Source: an uncultured Mycoplasmatota bacterium
GTDB lineage: Bacteria; Bacillota_I; Bacilli_A; RF39; UBA660
Direction of reading: 5' to 3'
Assembly: GCA_900547995.1 (NCBI GenBank)
Contig: URIY01000042.1
Location: forward strand, 1 to 11,508
Length of the DNA stretch: 11,508 bases
Each line of letters starts with the position of its first letter. Positions within the stretch are counted from its first letter, which is position 1. The translations under genes and the position numbers were made by a program. The notes under the pieces are model-generated. The model saw only the letters and a list, made by a program, of their open reading frames with translations, made no database searches and was not told the DNA's origin. Shown one piece after another: positions 1 to 7,140 of this stretch.

Positions 1-14
1 TGCAAAGCTACTAG

Positions 15-47
15 AAAAAAACGCATGATTTAAAATTTCATGCGTTT
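15..47 (-). terminator. Rho-independent terminator after the YhgE-like gene
   Basis: A perfect 10-bp inverted repeat (19-28 with 38-47, arm AAACGCATGA) has a 9-nt loop. On the minus strand it is followed by an unbroken run of seven T (21-15). It begins 43 bases after the exporter's stop codon and would end the TetR-exporter operon. The stem contains the only GC-rich block nearby, which supports a real terminator. Confidence 0.88.
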
Positions 48-89
48 ATCCTGAGATACTCTATAAATTTACAAAGTATCTATATTTAT

Positions 90-2006
90 CTATTTATTAT
101 TCTTTTGTCTATAAAAATCTAAACTTAAATTAATACCAAAGAATATAACTGTAGTAATTAAAACAATCATTAAATTTTTAATTAATAAGGAACTTTCAAT
201 TGTTATAATTGTCTCCTTAATTAAACGAATAGTATATGTCATAGGTAATATTCCATTTAGCCATCTAAATCCACTTGTTACCGTTTCAATTGGGAAAGTT
301 CCACCTGCTGCTGCAAGTTGCAATACTAATATTATTAATGCTACAAATTTTCCAATATCTTTAAAATTAATTATTAAGAATTCAATTATACCCATAAACA
401 AATTTGATGTTAATATCATAGCAAGGAAATATAACCAAATATTTGTAATCTTAAAATCTAAAAGAATTGCTAACAATATACCAAGTAAAATGGCTGTTAT
501 AGAAGCAAGGGCATGATATAAAAGTGTTCTTTGTACTCTATTTGTATTACACATTCCAAGTTTTTTAAATCTTTGATCTTTATCATAATATAGAACAATA
601 TACATCATTAAACATCCTACCCATAAAGCAATAGAAATAAATAATGGTGAGAATGCTGTTCCATAAGATGTTATTTCATTTACTGGATCAGTATTAATAA
701 TAACAGGTTCTTTACTATATTCTGTTAATCCATCTAATTTCTTTAAATCTTCTTTTGTTGATGAAATTTTACTATCAAGTTCATCTTTAGAACTACTAAC
801 ACTATTATATAATGTATTAATACCCTCATTTAAAGTATTAGAACCACTTGCCAAACTATCTATACCAGATTTAATTTCATTAGATTTTTGATTTAATTCA
901 TTTGTTCCATTACTTAACTCATTTATACCACTTTTTAAAGCATTAAGTTTTTGATCAGCACCATTTAATGAACCAACTTTTGTATTTAATTCATCAATTC
1001 CAGATGCAATTTGGTTACTGTATGTTCTAATACTTTCACCAGATGTTGTTAAATAATTAATTATATTTTTATTATCATATTTTTCATTTTCTGTAAGTAA
1101 TCCTTTAGCAATTAAACACATATTTTTTTCATATTCACTTGCTGTACCATTTGCTAATTTAGGACAAACAGTTGATATAACAAGATTAGATAAATCATTT
1201 GCACTACTTAATGTATTATTTACACCTAATATATAACTATTAACTTTAGTATTTAAAGTATTATTATTAGTATCTAAATAATCTACTTTTTCTATTAATG
1301 TTCCTAAATTAGATGATAATGCATCTAAACTAGATGTTGAATCATTTAATGTTAAAAGGCCATTATTTATTTTACTTACACCTTGATTAAATAATTCGTA
1401 ATTAGTTTTTAAACTATTTAAACCATTATTTAATGAATTACTACCATCATTTAACTTACTTATTCCACCCTTTAAAGTATCAAAACCATTACTAATAGTC
1501 TCTAAACTTGATGGCACTTCAGATAAAGTATTAGTTAGATTACTAATAATCTCACTATTTATACTATTATCTAAACTTTTTTCAACATTTAAGACAACGG
1601 TATTTATAATTTGGCTAGATAAATAATTTGTTTTTTGATTAGCAGAATATGTAATTTGTGCATGTTTCTTACTTGCTGTCCCTGCACTTTTCATACTTTC
1701 TGTAAAATCTGATGGGATACTAATTAAAGCATAATATGTTCCATCATAAAGGCCATCTTCTGCCTTTTCTTTAGATACCACAGATAGTTTTAATTTACCA
1801 CTATCTACAATACTATTAATTAATTCTTCTCCCTTATCACCTTTATCTTCATTCACAATGGCAACTGGGATATTATCAATATTACCTTTACCATATGGAT
1901 CCCAATATGCTTTCAAATAAAAGAAACTATACATAAATGGGATTAACATTACTGCAAAAATGATTATGTAATTAAATATTTTTTTATTATCATTATTTTT
2001 CATCAT
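90..2006 (-). CDS. YhgE/Pip family membrane protein (ABC-2-like exporter)
   Basis: This 638-residue protein has the YhgE/Pip layout: one N-terminal membrane segment (about 11-31), a long extracytoplasmic region, and five C-terminal membrane segments (about 454-474, 494-518, 521-547, 553-570, 607-629) of ABC-2 permease type. The conserved early stretch around IPVAIVNEDKG (46-56) and the LPMTYTIRLIKE stretch (587-598) are typical. The outer region (about 165-425) is built of short repeats such as LNDGSNSLNNGL and is probably helical or coiled coil. Family members are linked to export or surface functions (phage receptor Pip, the ESX-like system membrane protein EsaA); the substrate here is unknown. 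Cys281 and Cys297 could form an external disulfide. Two ATGs sit in tandem: from AAGGGGG (2016-2010) the spacing is 3 bases to the ATG at 2006 and 6 to that at 2003, so the second may be the true start. It overlaps the TetR gene by 14 bases, so it is co-transcribed and probably under that regulator. Confidence 0.9.
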   Translation of the reverse strand: MMKNNDNKKIFNYIIIFAVMLIPFMYSFFYLKAYWDPYGKGNIDNIPVAIVNEDKGDKGEELINSIVDSGKLKLSVVSKEKAEDGLYDGTYYALISIPSDFTESMKSAGTASKKHAQITYSANQKTNYLSSQIINTVVLNVEKSLDNSINSEIISNLTNTLSEVPSSLETISNGFDTLKGGISKLNDGSNSLNNGLNSLKTNYELFNQGVSKINNGLLTLNDSTSSLDALSSNLGTLIEKVDYLDTNNNTLNTKVNSYILGVNNTLSSANDLSNLVISTVCPKLANGTASEYEKNMCLIAKGLLTENEKYDNKNIINYLTTSGESIRTYSNQIASGIDELNTKVGSLNGADQKLNALKSGINELSNGTNELNQKSNEIKSGIDSLASGSNTLNEGINTLYNSVSSSKDELDSKISSTKEDLKKLDGLTEYSKEPVIINTDPVNEITSYGTAFSPLFISIALWVGCLMMYIVLYYDKDQRFKKLGMCNTNRVQRTLLYHALASITAILLGILLAILLDFKITNIWLYFLAMILTSNLFMGIIEFLIINFKDIGKFVALIILVLQLAAAGGTFPIETVTSGFRWLNGILPMTYTIRLIKETIITIESSLLIKNLMIVLITTVIFFGINLSLDFYRQKNNK

Positions 2007-2562
2007 TATCCCCCTTACAACATAATCTATTTTCTATTATTGAGGTGATGTCATTGATAACAATATCATGATTAATATTCCTATCATATTCAAATAGAAT
2101 AGCAACATAAACCTTATATAAAATAAAAGCAACTAAATGACTATCACAATTATTTATCTTTTTACTTTTTATAGCATCATTGATTTTACTTTCAATATAG
2201 TTTATTATTTCTGTTTCATATATTTTTACAAAAGCATTATCTTCATATTGATTAATACTATTCTTTATTCCTTTAAACAAATCACTTTTATTAGTATAAT
2301 CAACCATATAATGTATTCCTTTAGAAACATACTCAGCAAATGACAAATCACTTTTTTCTAATTTTTCTAATTCATCTTTCATTATTTGCAATTCCTCATC
2401 AATAAAATATTTAAACATTGATTCTTTATCTTTAAAATATGTATAAATAGTTTTTTTAGTAACACCTGCGCCTTTAGCAACTTCATCCATCGACACTTTT
2501 TTATATCCATATTTTGAAAATAAATTTCGGGCTATTTCAACTACAATATCTTTTTTAGACAT
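1993..2562 (-). CDS. TetR/AcrR family transcriptional regulator
   Basis: This 189-residue protein has the normal TetR length. The N-terminal helix-turn-helix spans about residues 5-51, with the family signature SMDEVAKGAGVTKKTIYTYF (24-43) followed by KDKESMF. The rest is an all-helical ligand and dimer domain that cannot be assigned a ligand from sequence. The start is well set: GAGGTG (2573-2568) lies 5 bases before the ATG. Its 3' end overlaps the YhgE-like gene by 14 bases, an arrangement common for TetR regulators of YhgE/Pip exporters. A palindrome over the promoter just upstream suggests it represses its own operon and is released by a small molecule or membrane stress; this is inference from layout. 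A rarer alternative is that it acts mainly on distant genes. Confidence 0.93.
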   Translation of the reverse strand: MSKKDIVVEIARNLFSKYGYKKVSMDEVAKGAGVTKKTIYTYFKDKESMFKYFIDEELQIMKDELEKLEKSDLSFAEYVSKGIHYMVDYTNKSDLFKGIKNSINQYEDNAFVKIYETEIINYIESKINDAIKSKKINNCDSHLVAFILYKVYVAILFEYDRNINHDIVINDITSIIENRLCCKGDNDEK

Positions 2563-2575
2563 ACTATCACCTCAT

Positions 2576-2609
2576 GTATACTGATATACTAAATCAGTAT
2601 ACTAGTATA
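2576..2609 (-). promoter_or_regulatory. Compound palindromic operator, probable TetR site
   Basis: Two dyads overlap. The first has perfect 10-bp arms, GTATACTGAT (2576-2585) and ATCAGTATAC (2593-2602), with a 7-bp spacer. The second is the perfect 12-bp palindrome TATACTAGTATA (2598-2609). The core ATACT also occurs in the spacer of the first. The block covers part of the -10 box and the expected transcription start and ends 3 bases before the ribosome binding site of the TetR gene. TetR dimers commonly bind such dyads in this position, so autorepression is likely. Binding itself is inferred. Confidence 0.75.
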
Positions 2610-2635
2610 ATATTCCTTTATACAACAAATGTCAA
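2607..2635 (-). promoter_or_regulatory. Sigma-A-type promoter for the TetR-YhgE operon
   Basis: On the minus strand there is a perfect -35 TTGACA (2635-2630), exactly 17 bases, then TATTAT (2612-2607), which matches TATAAT at 5 of 6. Transcription would start near 2600, leaving a leader of about 38 bases. The -10 box overlaps the TATACTAGTATA palindrome, so a bound repressor would block polymerase. Confidence 0.85.
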
Positions 2636-2653
2636 CATTTTTTTTAGATAATG

Positions 2654-2685
2654 AAAAAAAGTAAACTAATTAAAGTCTACTTTTT
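2654..2685 (-). terminator. AT-rich terminator overlapping the surface protein's stop codon
   Basis: An 11-bp stem pairs 2675-2685 with 2656-2666 (one G-U pair), with an 8-nt loop and a T run read from plus-strand A's at 2660-2654. The TAG stop (2679-2677) lies inside the stem. The stem is AT-rich, so it may be leaky, but it sits where a terminator is needed, about 20 bases before the next promoter's -35 box. Confidence 0.6.
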
Positions 2686-4722
2686 GGTTTTAGTTGTTTT
2701 GCTTGTAGTTGTTTTCTTTTTCGTAGTATTCTTATTTGAACTACTATTTTGTTTTTTAGTACTATTATTTGTTTTAGTACTTGTAGATGTTGTACTTTTC
2801 TTTGGTGCTTGTTTAACAGTTCCATTTGATGTTTTTAATACTTTAGTTCTTCTATTTAAAGCCTGTTGTCTTCTTTTTTTAGTGTATTGTCTCTTTATTA
2901 TTAATAGAATTATGAATGCCACTAAAGCAAGACCAATTAATCCAAGAACAATCCATAAAATAATTAATAATACTTTATTACTTTTTTTATCTTTTTTGTC
3001 TGTCTTAGTTGTTTTATCATTATTATCTTTTTGATTATCATTATTTTTTATTTCATCTTTTTTGGTATTATCATCTTTTTTATCTTCAACTTTTGAATCA
3101 TTTTTTGGTTCATCAGTAGAAGTGTTATTTGAAATATTATTTGAACTATTATTAGTATAATGATTATTATTTGGTACAATGATAGTAGTATTATTATCAT
3201 TAATTGGCTCATCTACTTTTTCAATAGGTTTTGTTACTAAACTATTAATTATATTTTTTAATTCATCAATATAAGCATCTACTTTTTCTTGATTTAAAAT
3301 ATTAATATTTCTATCAATACTATTTACAAACTTTTTGAAATTAGTAACTGTTCCATCTGTATATTTTGATAAATCAACAGAATTTATTAATTCATCAATT
3401 TTACTGTAATCAGCACTTTTTAATACTAAATTATTAAGTGCTTTTTTCAAGTTAGATGTATATTCATCAACAATGTTTTGCTCTTTGATATTTTTATCAT
3501 AAGCAATAGAATTAATCACATTTTTTAATGAAGCAACAGTACTATCTGTATATATGCTTAGATTAGATGTAATACTGTCTAAAAGACTTTGTAACTTACT
3601 ATAATCAGCTGGTTTTAATTGTAATTTACTTATGGCTGATTGTAATTTTATTACTAATGCATCAATTTCTGATTGATTTAAAATATTAGCATTTATTCTA
3701 TCATAAGCATTTATTTCAGCAAGTGCAGTATTTAAATCATTTACAGTTACATCAGTATATACAGTTAAGTCTGTTGGTACACTATGTAATAAACTATCTA
3801 ATTCTACATAATTAGCATCACCTAACTCTGGTTGTTGTACTGAATTTGAAACACTAAATCTATAAATATTTGCCCTATCTAAAGCTTTAATTACACTGTT
3901 TTTAATAATAATTTTACCTTCATCAGAAAATATACAATCAATTGTATTCTTAAAATCAATATTAGCACCATCTAATAATATATCTTTGCCATCAATAGCT
4001 CCTCCAGGTGCTATATTTGAAGTATCATACCTAATACCATAACTTTTTACATCAATACTGATTTTTCCACCAGTTATTTTAATACCTGGTACTGTTTCTG
4101 TTAAAGGAACTTCATTAACCAATATTCCAGTTTCTTTTGTTTTAATATCTATATTACCATTTAATATTTCCATTGATTTTCTTACATAAAAGCCATTATG
4201 GTTTCCTGAATCAGAATTACTAGTTGTATCAATATTAATATCACCATCAATTATTTTTAATGTATAACAATATAATTCAGCATTAGTACTAATTTTACCT
4301 GACTCAATAATAAGATTATCTACAGTTAGAGCCGAACTCTCTGCTAGTGATGTTAATTTTAAACTACCACTTCCTGTTATCGTAACAACTCCTAAATTAC
4401 TTGAACTAGATAATTGTACAATTGCCTTATCAGCAATAATTTTATTTTCACCAATTAAGTTAATTTTAATATTCATATTAGCCGGAATATAAATTCCTAC
4501 ATTACTTGGAACATTAAAATTAATATCTTTTAATGTTAATGTTTTTTCACTAGCATTAAAAGACCAACCTTCATCAATATTTTCTTGATTAATAGTTAAA
4601 TCTAAACTAGATAAATCAAGTGGTGTTGTTCTTTCAGTAGTAGCTGCTAAACAAACATTTGGCACAACTAAAAAAGCAAATAACAAACTCAACAAAATAC
4701 TTAACCTTCTCATTTTTTTCAT
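2677..4722 (-). CDS. Cell-surface protein with beta-rich carbohydrate-binding-like domain, three FIVAR repeats and C-terminal membrane anchor
   Basis: This 681-residue secreted, membrane-anchored protein has, in order: a signal peptide (1-26, cleavage after VCLA); a beta-rich domain (about 34-300) with recurring ITG/G-K-I strand units and a GWSFNASEKTLTLKDINF opening (52-69), seen in Bacillota carbohydrate-binding or beta-helix-like proteins; three FIVAR-type helical repeats (about 304-372, 375-437, 440-500), each with a YTD-x-T-V motif and an A/Y-D-Y or K-P boundary; an N/D/K/T-rich linker (505-580); one membrane helix (583-609); and a 72-residue tail dominated by K, T, S and N. There is no LPXTG motif, so anchoring is by the helix, not sortase. 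FIVAR repeats occur in adhesins and sugar-degrading enzymes as binding modules; I see no catalytic motif, so adhesion or glycan binding is inferred. AAAGGAGGG (4739-4731) lies 8 bases before the start; a second AGAGGA lies closer, and an in-frame ATG at codon 4 could also serve. It has its own promoter. Confidence 0.85.
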   Translation of the reverse strand: MKKMRRLSILLSLLFAFLVVPNVCLAATTERTTPLDLSSLDLTINQENIDEGWSFNASEKTLTLKDINFNVPSNVGIYIPANMNIKINLIGENKIIADKAIVQLSSSSNLGVVTITGSGSLKLTSLAESSALTVDNLIIESGKISTNAELYCYTLKIIDGDINIDTTSNSDSGNHNGFYVRKSMEILNGNIDIKTKETGILVNEVPLTETVPGIKITGGKISIDVKSYGIRYDTSNIAPGGAIDGKDILLDGANIDFKNTIDCIFSDEGKIIIKNSVIKALDRANIYRFSVSNSVQQPELGDANYVELDSLLHSVPTDLTVYTDVTVNDLNTALAEINAYDRINANILNQSEIDALVIKLQSAISKLQLKPADYSKLQSLLDSITSNLSIYTDSTVASLKNVINSIAYDKNIKEQNIVDEYTSNLKKALNNLVLKSADYSKIDELINSVDLSKYTDGTVTNFKKFVNSIDRNINILNQEKVDAYIDELKNIINSLVTKPIEKVDEPINDNNTTIIVPNNNHYTNNSSNNISNNTSTDEPKNDSKVEDKKDDNTKKDEIKNNDNQKDNNDKTTKTDKKDKKSNKVLLIILWIVLGLIGLALVAFIILLIIKRQYTKKRRQQALNRRTKVLKTSNGTVKQAPKKSTTSTSTKTNNSTKKQNSSSNKNTTKKKTTTSKTTKTKK

Positions 4723-4747
4723 TTCCTCTACCCTCCTTTAATCGTTT

Positions 4748-4776
4748 ATTATAAAGATATTTGGAGGTACAGTCAA
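4748..4776 (-). promoter_or_regulatory. Promoter of the FIVAR surface protein gene
   Basis: On the minus strand there is TTGACT (4776-4771, 5 of 6 to consensus), exactly 17 bases, then a perfect TATAAT (4753-4748). Transcription would start near 4741, placing the strong ribosome binding site at the very 5' end of the message with almost no leader. This suggests high, mostly constitutive expression; no palindrome is seen beside it. Confidence 0.85.
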
Positions 4777-4814
4777 TCAAATTTTACAAATTTTACCAAA
4801 ATTAAAAACTTTTA

Positions 4815-5462
4815 CTATAAAATATAAAAATAAATAGATAGGAAGTGAAAAAAGGTACCAAATAGACAAAAAAGATGAAAAAGCGAATGAATATATTTTA
4901 CTCTAGACCCAATTATATAAAGGCATGAGCCTATGGAATACATTATGCCACCTATTATAATTAAAAGTAGTCCTATAAGTCCTATATTTTTAAATAAGAA
5001 ATAAGAAAATATTAAAACACTCCAACCATTTAATAGATGACAAATTAAAGATACTTTTATATATTTATCAACATTTATAGCCGTAAATATAATACCAGTA
5101 GTAGTTGTAACTAAAACAATACTTAAAAATACCCATCCCCAAACACCTCTTATTCCTAAAAGAGAAACAGGTATTATGGTACCAAAAACAAGCATAAAAA
5201 CGTTGCAATGATCAAGTACTCTTAATACTTTTTTAGCCATAATATTAGGAGATAATGCATGATATATACAAGAAATAGTATATAAGCATACCATAGATGT
5301 ACCAAAAATAATGGTCGACATAGTAGCAAGCATTGATACATTTGATGCTTTAATAATAAGAATTATTAGAGCAAATATACTAAGCAAAGCCCCTATTCCA
5401 TGTGTAATAGAATTAATAATTTCTTCACTAAGACTATATTTAGGAATAGATATTTTATTCAT
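4815..5462 (-). CDS. trhA: Hemolysin III / TrhA family (PAQR-like) membrane protein
   Basis: This 215-residue polytopic protein has seven probable membrane segments and the family's metal-site pattern: E13, N17 and H21 (EEIINSITHG), S64 with H68 (SCIYH), D84-H85 (LRVLDHCN), and H192, H196 and H206 near the C-terminus (HSLFH...FHF). These residues bind zinc in the PAQR/CREST hydrolase superfamily. Bacterial TrhA is linked to membrane energetics and lipid homeostasis; the hemolysin name is historical and does not show toxicity. The ATG at 5462 is chosen because GGTGAT (5471-5466) precedes it. An in-frame extension to 5507 would start at TTG without a ribosome binding site and runs into a terminator hairpin. 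No convincing promoter fits in the short gap upstream, so expression may depend on readthrough or on a weak promoter I cannot recognise. I see no clear terminator after it. Confidence 0.9.
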   Translation of the reverse strand: MNKISIPKYSLSEEIINSITHGIGALLSIFALIILIIKASNVSMLATMSTIIFGTSMVCLYTISCIYHALSPNIMAKKVLRVLDHCNVFMLVFGTIIPVSLLGIRGVWGWVFLSIVLVTTTTGIIFTAINVDKYIKVSLICHLLNGWSVLIFSYFLFKNIGLIGLLLIIIGGIMYSIGSCLYIIGSRVKYIHSLFHLFCLFGTFFHFLSIYFYIL

Positions 5463-5506
5463 AAGATCACCAATATAAATTATTATGAAAATAAAAAAAT
5501 AGAACA

Positions 5507-5544
5507 AATAAAAACATCAAAATACATAAATTGATGTTTTTATT
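5507..5544 (-). terminator. Perfect 14-bp hairpin at the end of the polymerase-YolD operon
   Basis: The arms AATAAAAACATCAA (5507-5520) and TTGATGTTTTTATT (5531-5544) are exact inverse complements around a 10-nt loop. The first base after the stem is in the YolD TGA stop codon. Read on the minus strand, the 3' arm ends in a T-rich stretch followed by TTTGTTCTATTTTTTT, suiting intrinsic termination. Its symmetry means it could also work on the other strand, though no gene there needs it. Confidence 0.75.
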
Positions 5545-5855
5545 CAAAACATTTCAATATCTAGAATATCATCAAAACTTATTTTAGAATTAAGTAAAAC
5601 AATATATCTAGAAAGATTATCTATTTTTCTTACAACACCCGTTGTTTCAATATATTCTAAATCATGATAATATTTTATTCTGACGTTCATATCTTTTTTA
5701 ATATTTTTAATTTTTATATCTAAATTGTTGAAGTAATCATCAGATAAATCTTTTTTATTTTCATAAATTTTTTCTTTTTCTTCCAAAGCTTTTCTAAATC
5801 CTTTAAGAGCATCAAATGGTAAAAATTGTTTAGCTCTATCTAAATTATTCTGCAT
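5544..5855 (-). CDS. YolD-like family protein
   Basis: This 103-residue protein matches the YolD family. It opens with the FLPFDALKGFRKALEE stretch (11-26), continues through a charged helical region (about 27-55) and ends in a small beta-type domain with TTGVVRKID (71-79) and ISFDDILDIEMF (92-103). YolD genes typically lie beside Y-family polymerases in Bacillota, as with UvrX in Bacillus subtilis phage SPbeta. A role as a partner of the polymerase is proposed from this linkage, but the biochemical function is not established. The ATG at 5855 is chosen because GGAGG (5865-5861) lies 5 bases before it; an upstream in-frame TTG falls inside that ribosome binding site. It overlaps the polymerase gene by 11 bases, so translation is probably coupled. 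Confidence 0.9.
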   Translation of the reverse strand: MQNNLDRAKQFLPFDALKGFRKALEEKEKIYENKKDLSDDYFNNLDIKIKNIKKDMNVRIKYYHDLEYIETTGVVRKIDNLSRYIVLLNSKISFDDILDIEMF

Positions 5856-7098
5856 TATGTCCTCCAATTAATTTATTTCTTTCTCTTTGAGTTGCCCTTT
5901 TATCATAAATTATAGCTCTAAGTAAAGAATTCTTTCCAAATTTATCTTTGATACTATTAATAACCCCTTCTATTTGTTCATCTTCTTCTCTTATAATGCT
6001 TTCACCAAATAAATCTAGTTGAACATGCGTTTTATTCGTTAAACTTCCAAATCCTATATTTATTCTTCTAATATCTAATTCTTTATTTATGTGTTTATCA
6101 TATTCATCTAAAAAAGTCTTTAATATGATACTAAAACTACTCGTTTCATCTATTAAATGTTTAGATATTTTTAATGGCTCGCTATCATTTGCGTATCCAA
6201 TATACAAATAGATAGATGATGCAAGTTTACCTTTTCTAACTAGTTCAAGGGTTAAAGAATCAACCATTTCTATAACTATCTTTCTTGCATCTATATAATT
6301 ATAATCTTCAAATAACACTTGACCATTTGAAATAGAATTATCTTTTGTTTTATATGCTTTTATATCTTTAATGGTACATGGTTCTATTCCCCATGCATGA
6401 TCTATTAATATTTTAGCATTTATACCAAATTCTTTATATAATTTTTGTTCATTAAAATGGGCCAAATCATACATATCATAAATACCATACTTTTCCAATC
6501 GTTTCTGTATACCTTTTCCAACTTGCCAAAAATCTGTTAGTGGTTTATGATGCCATAATTCTTCTTTATATTTTTCTTCATCTAGATAACCTATATTAGA
6601 TTTAACATGTTTAGCCGTAATATCAAGAGCAATTTTGGTTAAATATAAATTTGTTCCAATCCCAGCGGTTGCGGTTATACCTGTTTTATTGTAAATTTCT
6701 TCAATTATCATGGTGGCTAGTTCAAGTGGTGTTTTTTCATATAGTTTTAAATAATTGGTCACATCAATAAAAGCCTCATCAATAGAATATACATGTATAT
6801 CATCTTTAGAAAAATATTTTAAGTATATTTCATATATATTAGCCGAATACTCGATATATTTTTTCATTCTAGGTTTAGCAATTATAGGTTTAACATTCAC
6901 AGGTATTTCGTAAAAACGACATCTATTTCTAATACCTCTTGCTTTCATCTTGGGAGATATAGCAAGACAAATAGTACCTCTTCCACGTTTATTATCGGCA
7001 ACTACTAAATCCGTTTTAAAGGGATCTAAATTTCGCTCTACACATTCTACAGAGGCAAAGAAGGTTTTTAAATCAATGCAAAAATATACTTTAGACAT
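5845..7098 (-). CDS. Y-family translesion DNA polymerase (UvrX/DinB/UmuC-like)
   Basis: This 417-residue polymerase of the ImpB/MucB/SamB type copies damaged templates with low fidelity. The visible catalytic acids are D9 (FCIDLKTFFASVE) and D107-E108 (YSIDEAFID); F13-F14 mark the steric-gate region. Palm and fingers occupy about 1-170, a thumb-like helical part follows (about 171-245), and the little-finger domain lies at about 255-355. QLDLF at 360-364 is an excellent sliding-clamp binding motif and should tether the enzyme to DnaN. The C-terminal SLLRAIIYDKRATQRERN region is typical of the UvrX-like branch found with YolD. AAGGAGG precedes the ATG at good spacing. It lies 37 bases after map and has no promoter of its own in that gap, so it may be read from the map promoter. 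I see no LexA-type box, so damage induction is not supported by the sequence. Confidence 0.93.
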   Translation of the reverse strand: MSKVYFCIDLKTFFASVECVERNLDPFKTDLVVADNKRGRGTICLAISPKMKARGIRNRCRFYEIPVNVKPIIAKPRMKKYIEYSANIYEIYLKYFSKDDIHVYSIDEAFIDVTNYLKLYEKTPLELATMIIEEIYNKTGITATAGIGTNLYLTKIALDITAKHVKSNIGYLDEEKYKEELWHHKPLTDFWQVGKGIQKRLEKYGIYDMYDLAHFNEQKLYKEFGINAKILIDHAWGIEPCTIKDIKAYKTKDNSISNGQVLFEDYNYIDARKIVIEMVDSLTLELVRKGKLASSIYLYIGYANDSEPLKISKHLIDETSSFSIILKTFLDEYDKHINKELDIRRINIGFGSLTNKTHVQLDLFGESIIREEDEQIEGVINSIKDKFGKNSLLRAIIYDKRATQRERNKLIGGHNAE

Positions 7099-7113
7099 AA
7101 AATTCCTCCTTTT

Positions 7114-7140
7114 TTAAAAAGAAAAACTAGTTTAACTAGT
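7114..7140 (-). terminator. Weak terminator or attenuator between map and the polymerase gene
   Basis: A small hairpin ACTAG-TTTAA-CTAGT (7126-7130 with 7136-7140) holds the map TAG stop codon. On the minus strand it is followed by TTTTTCTTTTT (7124-7114). The 5-bp stem is short, so leaky termination is more likely than a full stop. It would lower polymerase expression relative to map if the two share a message. Confidence 0.4.

Noticed and set aside
2137..2343. Plus-strand open frame of 68 codons inside the TetR gene
   Set aside because: Antisense shadow of a clear TetR gene; its hydrophobic composition is what AT-rich antisense DNA produces.
2651..3034. Plus-strand open frame of 127 codons
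   Set aside because: It is the antisense of the K/T/S-rich tail and membrane helix of the surface protein, giving a run of V, L and F with no family match. The opposite strand has a well-supported gene.
3241..3810. Possible DNA-level tandem repeat in the FIVAR region
   Set aside because: The three units are similar in protein pattern but diverged in DNA, so they are old domain duplications and not a recent or unstable repeat.
4780..4814. Possible terminator after the trhA gene (AATTTT-GGT-AAAATT)
   Set aside because: The stem is six A-T pairs with no GC and no following T run, so it is not convincing.
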